Assembly: GCA_002315595.1 (NCBI GenBank)
Contig: DCHG01000073.1
Span: forward strand, 13,324 to 26,523
DNA: 13,200 nucleotides
Reading direction: 5' to 3'
DNA from: Clostridiales bacterium UBA1758
GTDB taxonomy: Bacteria > Bacillota > Clostridia > Oscillospirales > UBA1758
Every line of letters begins with the position of its first letter. Position 1 is the first letter of the stretch. Below the pieces are notes generated by a model. That model was not told the origin of the DNA. It worked only from the letters and a program-made list of their open reading frames with translations, and did not search any database. Below, piece after piece: positions 1 to 5,030 of the stretch. A program made the position numbers and the translations under genes.

Positions 1-2
1 GG

Positions 3-167
3 ATCGAGATTGCGTCGACGCTGATGATCTATAACTGTTCGCTGACGGCGGTGGACACCGTGACGGGCACGAAGGTCGGCGCGGACGCGAGTTTTCTGCC
101 GGAGGAACTTCGGACGAATAACCTGACGCCTGCCGCGGAGATCGAAACAAAACTCGGATTGAGATGA
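3..167 (+). CDS. C-terminal end of an unrecognised protein (partial)
   Basis: The frame starting at base 3 stays open for 54 codons and ends in TGA at 165-167. The GC-rich codon choice (many acg, gcg, gtg, ctg) matches the other genes here, so this looks like the true tail of a gene that starts before the window. The visible part has no membrane segment and no motif I can name; it ends in the residues ETKLGLR. A weak 7-bp hairpin (164-170 with 174-180) followed by a short T-run overlaps the stop codon and may help end the transcript before the tRNA promoter. I give no function: too little of the protein is present. Confidence 0.62.
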   Translation: MEIASTLMIYNCSLTAVDTVTGTKVGADASFLPEELRTNNLTPAAEIETKLGLR

Positions 168-197
168 AAAGTTTTTTCATTTTTCGGCAAAAAACAG

Positions 198-226
198 TTG
201 ACAACCCTGCATTGATATAGTATAAT
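198..226 (+). promoter_or_regulatory. Sigma-A promoter of the tRNA-Leu gene
   Basis: TTGACA at 198-203 and TATAAT at 221-226 are separated by exactly 17 bases, so both boxes and the spacing are perfect consensus. Transcription should start near 233, giving a leader of about 25 bases before the tRNA. A full-strength promoter of this kind is normal for stable RNA genes. Confidence 0.92.
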
Positions 227-257
227 AAATCTCGCGTTAAAGATAGAACGCACAAAT

Positions 258-340
258 GCGAGAGTGGCGGAATTGGCAGACGCGCACGTTTGAGGGGCGT
301 GTGGGCAACCGTACGGGTTCAAGTCCCGTCTTTCGCACCA
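258..340 (+). tRNA. tRNA-Leu, anticodon GAG, CCA encoded
   Basis: The 83 bases fold as a class II tRNA. The acceptor stem pairs GCGAGAG (258-264) with CTTTCGC (330-336), followed by discriminator A and a genome-encoded CCA at 338-340. The anticodon stem CACGT/GCGTG encloses the loop TTGAGGG with anticodon GAG at 292-294, which reads leucine codons CUC and CUU. The D arm carries the conserved AATTGGCAGA, a long variable arm follows as expected for Leu, and the T arm is ACGGG-TTCAAGT-CCCGT. It has its own promoter and terminator and is therefore a single-gene unit. Its 3' end is partly repeated downstream at 480-504. Confidence 0.97.
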
Positions 341-343
341 ACG

Positions 344-380
344 AAAAGGACACGATACGAAAGTATCGTGTCCTTTTTGT
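344..380 (+). terminator. Rho-independent terminator of tRNA-Leu
   Basis: A stem of about 14 bp (345-358 pairing with 363-376) closes on a GAAA tetraloop at 359-362 and runs straight into a T-tract at 374-378. It lies four bases after the tRNA CCA end. Confidence 0.93.
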
Positions 381-386
381 TTATAC

Positions 387-504
387 GGAGTCGGTGGACT
401 TGAACCTTCATTTTGCGAAGCAAAATGATAGTCTTGCGGAGAAGTGGAGCAGTGGGAGCAGAGGAGTTCGCCGCAAGACGTTCAAACCGTCCCGTCTTTC
501 GCAC
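387..504. repeat. Structured block with tRNA-Leu 3'-end duplication and nested inverted repeats
   Basis: GTTCAA (480-485) and GTCCCGTCTTTCGCAC (489-504) repeat the T-arm and acceptor end of the tRNA-Leu at 317-338, with three extra bases (ACC, 486-488) between the two blocks. The same T-loop core lies inverted at 396-405 (GGACTTGAAC) and can pair with 480-492 as an outer stem. Inside that stem sit two hairpins packed end to end: 409-416/420-427 (8 bp, GAA loop) and 431-439/471-479 (9 bp, extended by GAA/TTC after one mismatch). The whole could fold as a three-way junction. There is no start codon with a ribosome-binding site and no full tRNA. The rest of the gene-free stretch, up to 658, holds only the terminator candidate at 542-574. 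It could be a small non-autonomous element, an attachment-site scar or a decayed tRNA. Confidence 0.55.
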
Positions 505-541
505 GCAAAACAAAGTTTCATATTGACGGTGAAGAAAACGT

Positions 542-574
542 CTCCCTGCCTTTCAAAAAGGGAAAGGCAGGGAG
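542..574 (-). terminator. Probable terminator for the minus-strand membrane-protein gene
   Basis: A perfect 13-bp stem (542-554 with 562-574) closes on a 7-base loop. On the minus strand it is followed after three bases by TTTTCTTC, a modest T-tract; on the plus strand no T-run follows. It lies about 85 bases past the stop codon of the gene at 659-1090. Confidence 0.55.
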
Positions 575-658
575 TGGCGTGAAAATTACATAACCTAAAA
601 TAAAAAAGAAAGCATATGTGCGTTTCCTTCATATTGATCTTTTGAAAAAAGATTAAAA

Positions 659-1090
659 TCAATGACCGCGTTTGATTCTTTCCACGGTTTCGTTGTATTC
701 TTGCGGAGTGATGAGTTTTTCTGCCAACAGTCTTTGCAATTTCAAGATTTGTTGATCAACCGATCCGGTGGGAACATTGGTAGTTCCGTTGGATATTGCT
801 CCGTTCGTTGTGGCAAGGGATGACAAATTATGGTAAGACGAGTTGAGATTTTCGAGTTTGCACTTCATTTCACTCGAATTGCACACGATTTCACCGAAAG
901 CATAGATAAACAAGCCATAGATCCAAGAAAGGAGAGGACCAACCACAAGACACAGAAGACCAATGCCAACATGACCATCAAACCATTCTTCAAAGATAAG
1001 ATCCAATGCGATTATGACATATGCAACGGCACATATCCAAAAAAAGATTTTTGCGAGTTTTTTGATTTTTTCTCCGCTGTTGTCAAACAT
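659..1090 (-). CDS. Small membrane protein with C-terminal SHOCT-like domain
   Basis: This 143-residue protein has a short charged N-terminus (residues 1-13), two hydrophobic segments (about 14-34 and 40-66), a Ser/Asn/Thr-rich linker (about 71-108) and an amphipathic C-terminus (about 111-140) containing ILKLQRLLAEKLITPQEYN. That last part resembles the SHOCT domain, a short helical module common at the ends of bacterial membrane and phage-related proteins. The start is well supported: GGGAGGAG lies 7 bases before the ATG. It is divergent from an Xre repressor, and its promoter is overlapped by two palindromic operators, so it is probably the repressor's target. The DNA is clearly AT-richer than the purine genes downstream. 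The biochemical role is unknown; a membrane-stress or toxin-like role is possible but not shown. Confidence 0.85.
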   Translation of the reverse strand: MFDNSGEKIKKLAKIFFWICAVAYVIIALDLIFEEWFDGHVGIGLLCLVVGPLLSWIYGLFIYAFGEIVCNSSEMKCKLENLNSSYHNLSSLATTNGAISNGTTNVPTGSVDQQILKLQRLLAEKLITPQEYNETVERIKRGH

Positions 1091-1137
1091 AAGACAACTC
1101 CTCCCTTATTTGTCGCTTGTTGCGACCGATTGAAACT

Positions 1138-1166
1138 ATTATAGTAAAAATATTTATTAAAGTCAA
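1138..1166 (-). promoter_or_regulatory. Sigma-A promoter of the membrane-protein gene
   Basis: Read on the minus strand, TTGACT (1166-1161) and TATAAT (1143-1138) are 17 bases apart. The transcript should start near 1131 and reach the ATG at 1090 after about 40 bases. One operator fills the spacer and a second lies directly upstream of the -35 box, so repressor binding should block RNA polymerase. Confidence 0.85.
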
Positions 1167-1184
1167 TAGTAAAGATATTTACTA
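1142..1184. promoter_or_regulatory. Two palindromic operators, probably for the Xre repressor
   Basis: The 18-bp site at 1167-1184 is a perfect palindrome, TAGTAAA-GATA-TTTACTA. A second copy at 1142-1159, TAGTAAA-AATA-TTTATTA, differs by one base from symmetry. The copies are 25 bp apart start to start, about 2.4 helical turns. They straddle the promoter of the minus-strand gene and lie just upstream of the repressor's own -10 box. Palindromes of this size and placement are typical of Cro/CI-type autoregulated repressors. That the neighbouring Xre protein binds them is inferred. Confidence 0.75.
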
Positions 1185-1208
1185 AAATAGGATAAAAAAT
1201 ACACCGAT

Positions 1209-1217
1209 TGATATAAT
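1209..1217 (+). promoter_or_regulatory. Extended -10 promoter of the Xre repressor gene
   Basis: TGATATAAT matches the extended -10 pattern TGnTATAAT, and there is no good -35 box at normal spacing. Transcription would begin near 1224, only about 9 bases before the ATG at 1233, so the message has almost no leader. Confidence 0.6.
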
Positions 1218-1232
1218 GTTTTCGGTGATGTT

Positions 1233-1433
1233 ATGGACTATATTCGGGTGATCAAGGATTTAAGAGAAGACCACGATCTGACGCAGGAACAGGTTGCAAA
1301 AGTGCTTGGAACTTCGCAGACAATGTACGCGAGATACGAAAGAGGCGCGAATGAATTACCGATTCGCCATTTGATTAAATTGGCGGATTATTATCACGTC
1401 ACGACAGATTATATTTTGGGACGCAAAAAATGA
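1233..1433 (+). CDS. Xre-family (Cro/CI-type) helix-turn-helix regulator
   Basis: The 66-residue protein is essentially one HTH_3 domain. LTQEQVAKVLGTSQTMYARY (residues 16-35) forms the two DNA-binding helices, and ADYYHVTTDYILGRKK is the usual C-terminal end of short Xre repressors. It should bind DNA as a dimer and has no sensing or peptidase domain, so derepression would need another factor or a drop in protein level. It is divergent from the small membrane protein, and two matching palindromes lie between them, suggesting that it represses that gene and perhaps itself. The ribosome-binding site is weak (GGTGAT) and the leader is very short; I see no better in-frame start. A terminator overlaps its stop codon. 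Confidence 0.93.
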   Translation: MDYIRVIKDLREDHDLTQEQVAKVLGTSQTMYARYERGANELPIRHLIKLADYYHVTTDYILGRKK

Positions 1434-1459
1434 CGATCGGTCTCGATGGTCATTTTTTT
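1425..1459 (+). terminator. Bidirectional terminator after the Xre gene
   Basis: AAAAAATGAC (1425-1434) pairs with GTCATTTTTT (1449-1458), with an inner ATCG/CGAT stem and a GTCT loop, followed by T's. The stop codon of the Xre gene lies inside the 5' arm. On the minus strand the A-run becomes a T-run, so it can also end the convergent transcript of the gene at 1552-2697. Bases 1460-1551 hold no gene. Confidence 0.87.
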
Positions 1460-1551
1460 GAGATATTCATAACTTCAACACCGATGTGAATTACGACACC
1501 GGGACGATCACAGATTGTACCCTACGGGGGTGAGGGGGCAAATTGCAACGC

Positions 1552-2697
1552 CTACCGGCGGAGAAGGATCGCGGCGCGATATTTCATTTTCAGGCAGAAA
1601 ATATGCAGGGGACGGGTGGCGACATACACTCGATAAAGAAAATCGTCACTGTGGATCGTTCGCTTTCCGCGGGCAACGGATTCCAGCGTGCCGAGGATCT
1701 GATCGCGGCGCACCCATTCGCCCGAAACGCAGTTATCGCCGATGATATAATACTTTCCGTCGCGGATCTTTGTGATACGGTGGAGGACATACTGTCCGTT
1801 GTCGCGTCGAAACAGTACCGCGTCGTTTTTATGAAATTCGTCGGTCTTCCGAATGGCGACCGCATCCCGATTTGCACGCAAAAGCGGGCGCATACTGACG
1901 CCGATCGTGTGATAGATCAGCACGCCGTACCGATCCAAGACCTCCTCGAAAGAAAGCGGTTTCTGTTTTGTCATGGCGCGATAGGCGACCGTTGCCGCCG
2001 AATCCTCCATATTACAGTGCGTCCGATAAAGCCGCAATTCGCCGAAGCCGGCAAGGAGTGCAAGCGTTTTTTTCAGTGCGACGGGCGATTTGGGACGGTA
2101 GATCTGTTGGATCAAAAGCGGATAAAATGACGAAAAGGCAACATTTTCGACATAGTTCGTTTCATCACGGACGATTTCCGAAACGGCGCAGACCGGGAAA
2201 GACACATTCGTCTGCTCGTTTTCTTTTCCCGCCCACGGAGTGCCGTAAACGCGGAGTACGCCGTCCACTTTGCGTAAAATCGGCTTATCGCCGTTGACGA
2301 TGACGGTGCCCGGAACGTTTTTTTGCCAAAGGTGGGTGTGCGTGGTCTTGCCGGTGCCGCTTTTTGCGGTGAAAAGAAAGGCGGATCCGTCGACGGCGAC
2401 GGCGGATGCGTGGATCACGCAGGCGTCGTAATCGGGAAGTGTTTCGGCAATCTTTCGGTAGTACGCCGTGCGCGCAAGCAGATCACGCGTCAACTTCGGC
2501 ACGGGATTGCCTTCGATCGCCGCCTCTTTTTCGGCGGCGGTACGTTCGTACGCAATATCCTCGTCCGTGACAGTAACCGTGATATCCGGCACATCGTCGT
2601 CGCTTGCCAGATAATCGCGGCAAAAGGTTTTCATATCCTCCGTAGCAGGCGAAATGCGGATCGTCAGGTCTGCAATGCGAAGCGTCATAAAATCCAT
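1552..2697 (-). CDS. HPr-kinase-like P-loop domain fused to a signal-peptidase-like (S24/S26) domain
   Basis: The protein has 381 residues from the chosen start. Residues 1-90 form a leader region without a motif I know. Residues 91-250 resemble the HPr kinase/PEP-carboxykinase-like fold: IHASAVAV (about 95-102), P-loop AKSGTGKTTH (111-120), VNGDKP (134-139) and YGTPWAGKE (151-159). Residues 255-355 resemble a signal peptidase of the Ser-His type: TIGVSMRP with Ser268, VLHRI with His306, and YIIGDN (317-322). Near the end YRVYVATRPLHIFCL is mildly hydrophobic, but no clear transmembrane helix is seen. Related kinase-like and S24/S26 proteins are known near RiPP peptide clusters, often as separate genes; here they are joined and no precursor peptide, PqqD or radical-SAM gene is next door. 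The open frame extends upstream to 2787, but the promoter at 2729-2756 and AAAGGA about 10 bases before 2697 favour this start. The substrate is unknown. Confidence 0.82.
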   Translation of the reverse strand: MDFMTLRIADLTIRISPATEDMKTFCRDYLASDDDVPDITVTVTDEDIAYERTAAEKEAAIEGNPVPKLTRDLLARTAYYRKIAETLPDYDACVIHASAVAVDGSAFLFTAKSGTGKTTHTHLWQKNVPGTVIVNGDKPILRKVDGVLRVYGTPWAGKENEQTNVSFPVCAVSEIVRDETNYVENVAFSSFYPLLIQQIYRPKSPVALKKTLALLAGFGELRLYRTHCNMEDSAATVAYRAMTKQKPLSFEEVLDRYGVLIYHTIGVSMRPLLRANRDAVAIRKTDEFHKNDAVLFRRDNGQYVLHRITKIRDGKYYIIGDNCVSGEWVRRDQILGTLESVARGKRTIHSDDFLYRVYVATRPLHIFCLKMKYRAAILLRR

Positions 2698-2728
2698 TGG
2701 GAACAGATCCTTTCGGGGTGATGATATA

Positions 2729-2756
2729 ATTCTAGCAAACGACGGCGGATTGTCAA
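2729..2756 (-). promoter_or_regulatory. Sigma-A promoter of the kinase-like/peptidase fusion gene
   Basis: On the minus strand TTGACA (2756-2751) and TAGAAT (2734-2729) are separated by 16 bases. The start point would be near 2722, which places the upstream in-frame ATG at 2787 outside the transcript and supports translation from 2697. Confidence 0.8.
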
Positions 2757-2818
2757 GTGATTTCCGTATCAAACGCAGTCGGCGCAACCGAAATCCGACG
2801 CAAAATCCGCCCGAACGG

Positions 2819-2847
2819 TTGACAACGGGGACGGAGTATGGTAGTAT
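2819..2847 (+). promoter_or_regulatory. Sigma-A promoter of the purine/one-carbon operon
   Basis: TTGACA (2819-2824) and TAGTAT (2842-2847) are 17 bases apart. Transcription should begin near 2854, a few bases before stem P1 of the ZTP aptamer. Confidence 0.85.
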
Positions 2848-2857
2848 ATTACAAAGG

Positions 2858-2928
2858 TTTCTTGTGACTGACGGATCAGCAGACGAACTGCGGGGAGCAA
2901 GAAATAATAAACGCCGACCGTCTGGGCA
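2858..2928 (+). promoter_or_regulatory. ZTP riboswitch aptamer (pfl motif)
   Basis: The aptamer can be drawn from the sequence. P1 pairs TTTCTTG (2858-2864) with CAAGAAA (2898-2904). An inner hairpin pairs GCAG (2879-2882) with CTGC (2888-2891). GACGG (2870-2874) pairs with CCGTC (2918-2922) as the characteristic pseudoknot, and the hallmark 3' element CCGTCTGGGCA ends at 2928. The class senses ZMP/ZTP, the AICAR nucleotides that accumulate when 10-formyl-THF runs short, and switches on purine and folate genes. All four genes downstream fit that regulon. The aptamer's 3' end overlaps the 5' arm of the terminator, so ligand binding should favour readthrough. Confidence 0.95.
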
Positions 2929-2969
2929 CAGTTGAGTTTTCCGTATCTCAACTGTGCCCTTATTTTTTG
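2924..2969 (+). terminator. Riboswitch-controlled terminator
   Basis: A perfect 13-bp stem (2924-2936 with 2947-2959) has a 10-base loop and ends in TTATTTTTTG. Its 5' arm starts inside the CTGGGCA of the aptamer, so aptamer folding and terminator formation compete. The ribosome-binding site of the first gene follows at 2978-2983. Confidence 0.95.
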
Positions 2970-2990
2970 ATTGATTTGAGGAGTGGAAAA

Positions 2991-3710
2991 ATGAACGTTT
3001 ACGGGATCAATGACATCGCCGAACTCATCCGCGACAATGCCTATGTCGGACGCGGCATCGTCATCGGCAAATCCGCCGACGGCAAAAACGCCGTTTCGGC
3101 GTACTTCATCATGGGAAGAAGCGCAAACAGCCGCAACCGCATCTTCGTCGAAAAGGACGGCGTTCTCTACACCCAACCGTTTGACGCGTCGAAGGTGGTC
3201 GATCCGAGTCTGATCATTTACGCCGCACAGAAAAGATACCAAAACAAACTCATCGTCACCAACGGCGATCAGACCGACACGATCTATGATGGGCTGAAAT
3301 GCGGCAAGGGCTTTGCCCAATCGCTGAAATCGCGTAAATTCGAGCCTGACGCGCCCAATCTCACGCCCCGTATCAGCGGACTGATGACCTTTGAAAACGG
3401 CGGCTTTACATACGAGATGAGCATCCTCAAAAGCGCGGACGAAGAAGGAACGGCGTGCAACCGCTATACCTTTGACTATGAGCCGCTTGACGGAGTCGGT
3501 CATTTCATCCACACCTACGAGGGGGACGGCAACCCGCTTCCCACCTTCCGAGGTGAGCCGGAACGGGTGATGATCCCCGCAGACATTGACGAATTCACGG
3601 ATGCGCTTTGGGACGCACTCAATCACGAAAACCGTATTTCGCTGTATGTGCGCTACACGGATCTCGCAAACGGAAAAGAAGAAAACCGCCTGATCAATCA
3701 GAATAAGTGA
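2991..3710 (+). CDS. purO: IMP cyclohydrolase, PurO type
   Basis: The 239-residue protein matches the stand-alone IMP cyclohydrolase family first known from archaea: an N-terminal YVGRGIVIGKSADGKNAVSA (about 18-37), a central FIMGRSANSRNR, ITNGDQTDTIYDG-like middle (about 83-97) and EPDAPNLTPRISG (about 114-126). It closes the ring of FAICAR to give IMP, the last step of de novo purine synthesis, in the cytoplasm. The open frame could begin with TTG at 2967, but that codon lies in the terminator T-tract, whereas GAGGAG sits 7-8 bases before the ATG at 2991. It is the first gene after the ZTP riboswitch and is followed 10 bases later by the AICAR transformylase, so the two replace the usual bifunctional PurH. 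The family assignment is firm; the activity is taken from the family. Confidence 0.9.
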   Translation: MNVYGINDIAELIRDNAYVGRGIVIGKSADGKNAVSAYFIMGRSANSRNRIFVEKDGVLYTQPFDASKVVDPSLIIYAAQKRYQNKLIVTNGDQTDTIYDGLKCGKGFAQSLKSRKFEPDAPNLTPRISGLMTFENGGFTYEMSILKSADEEGTACNRYTFDYEPLDGVGHFIHTYEGDGNPLPTFRGEPERVMIPADIDEFTDALWDALNHENRISLYVRYTDLANGKEENRLINQNK

Positions 3711-3720
3711 GGGAACGAAA

Positions 3721-4905
3721 ATGAAAGAATTCGAACTGAAATACGGTTGCAACCCCAATCAAAAGCCCGCGAAAATCTTCATGCACGACGGAAGCGATTT
3801 GCCGATTGAGATCCTTTGCGGTCGTCCGGGATTTATCAATTTTCTCGACGCGTTCAATTCATGGCAACTCGTCCGTGAATTGAAACAGGCGTTGGGACTG
3901 CCCGCCGTGGCTTCGTTCAAGCACGTTTCGCCGACATCCGCTGCCGTCGGCATCAAATTGCCCGAAACATTGAAGAAAGCCTGCTTTGTCGACGACATCG
4001 AGGGTTTGGATGACTCGCCGCTTGCCTGTGCCTATGCCCGCGCAAGGGGCACCGACCGTATGTGTTCCTTCGGCGACTGGGTGGCACTTTCCGATGTCTG
4101 CGACAAGACGACGGCGATGATGATCAAACGCGAGGTTTCCGACGGCATCATTGCACCGGGCTACACCGATGAAGCGTTGGAAATCCTCAAACAGAAGCGC
4201 AAGGGCAACTACAACATCGTAAAAATTGATGAAAATTACATCCCCGAAGCGGTGGAGCATAAGCAGGTCTTCGGCATCACCTTTGAGCAGGGGAGAAACA
4301 ATTTCAAAATCGACCGCGAACTGCTTGAAAACCTCGTCACGAAAAATCGGGAACTCCCCGAAGACGCCGTGCGTGATCTCATCATTTCGCTGATCACGCT
4401 GAAATACACCCAGTCCAATTCCGTCTGCTTCGCCTACGACGGTCAGGCGATCGGCGTCGGGGCGGGACAGCAGTCGAGGATCCATTGCACGCGTCTTGCG
4501 GGAAGCAAAGCGGACACATGGTTTTTACGTCAGCATGAGAAGGTGCTGAACCTGCCGTTTTTGCCCACACTCGGCAGACCGGAACGCGACAATGTCATCG
4601 ACGGTTACATCAATAAAAACGAAGAAGACGTCTGTGCCGAAGGCAATTGGCAAAAGTATTTTACCGAACGCCCCGAACCGTTGACGGAGGATGAACAGAA
4701 GGCGTTTCTTGCCGAAGTGGACGGCGTCAGCCTCGGCTCCGACGCATTTTTCCCCTTTGGCGACAACATTGAACGCGCCAAAAAGAGTGGCGTACGCTAT
4801 GTTGCGGAGCCGGGCGGCTCCATCCGTGATGACCTCGTCATCGAAACTGCGGACAAATACGGGATGACGATGGCGTTCACGGGAATGCGTTTATTCCACC
4901 ATTGA
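3721..4905 (+). CDS. Stand-alone AICAR transformylase (phosphoribosylaminoimidazolecarboxamide formyltransferase)
   Basis: The 394-residue protein transfers the formyl group of 10-formyl-THF to AICAR, giving FAICAR. It shows the AICARFT core: LKYGCNPNQKPA (6-17), ASFKHVSPTSAAVG (64-77) with the Lys67-His68 catalytic pair expected from ATIC enzymes, TDRMCSFGDW (111-120), VSDGIIAPGYTDEALE (139-154), LKQKRKGNYNIVKID, GAGQQSRIHCTRLAG and DAFFPFGDNIE near the end. It lacks the MGS-like cyclohydrolase domain that precedes this region in normal bifunctional PurH, and is accordingly shorter than the roughly 510 residues of that enzyme. AGGGAA precedes the ATG by a few bases. The missing reaction is supplied by the PurO-type gene immediately upstream. 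Its substrate ZMP is the signal read by the riboswitch, so the operon senses its own bottleneck. Confidence 0.95.
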   Translation: MKEFELKYGCNPNQKPAKIFMHDGSDLPIEILCGRPGFINFLDAFNSWQLVRELKQALGLPAVASFKHVSPTSAAVGIKLPETLKKACFVDDIEGLDDSPLACAYARARGTDRMCSFGDWVALSDVCDKTTAMMIKREVSDGIIAPGYTDEALEILKQKRKGNYNIVKIDENYIPEAVEHKQVFGITFEQGRNNFKIDRELLENLVTKNRELPEDAVRDLIISLITLKYTQSNSVCFAYDGQAIGVGAGQQSRIHCTRLAGSKADTWFLRQHEKVLNLPFLPTLGRPERDNVIDGYINKNEEDVCAEGNWQKYFTERPEPLTEDEQKAFLAEVDGVSLGSDAFFPFGDNIERAKKSGVRYVAEPGGSIRDDLVIETADKYGMTMAFTGMRLFHH

Positions 4906-4926
4906 TCGCAAAACGCGAGATAATGC

Positions 4927-4955
4927 TTGAACAAATCCATACTTTCGGGTATAAT
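4927..4955 (+). promoter_or_regulatory. Internal sigma-A promoter upstream of glyA
   Basis: TTGAAC (4927-4932) and TATAAT (4950-4955) are 17 bases apart in the 125-base gap between the transformylase and glyA. Transcription from about 4962 would allow glyA and fhs to be expressed without the riboswitch. No strong terminator separates the two halves, so readthrough from the upstream promoter is also likely. Confidence 0.8.
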
Positions 4956-5030
4956 GAAATGAAATATTCAATCGGGCGCAGTTGCCGCCATCCATGCCCA
5001 AACGCGGAAATATGAGAAACGGGTGAAATT

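Noticed and set aside
480..504. Second tRNA gene
   Set aside because: Only the T-loop and 3' acceptor end are present, with an insertion; there is no D arm or anticodon arm, and CCA is replaced by GCA.
256..582. Plus-strand open frame across tRNA-Leu
   Set aside because: It translates the tRNA, its terminator and the repeat block, and there is no ribosome-binding site before its start.
2698..2787. Upstream extension of the kinase-like/peptidase protein
   Set aside because: The promoter boxes lie inside this stretch, and the ribosome-binding site fits the ATG at 2697.
2769..3758. Minus-strand open frame covering the riboswitch and purO
   Set aside because: It runs antisense to a recognisable riboswitch, promoter and IMP cyclohydrolase gene and has no motif or ribosome-binding site.
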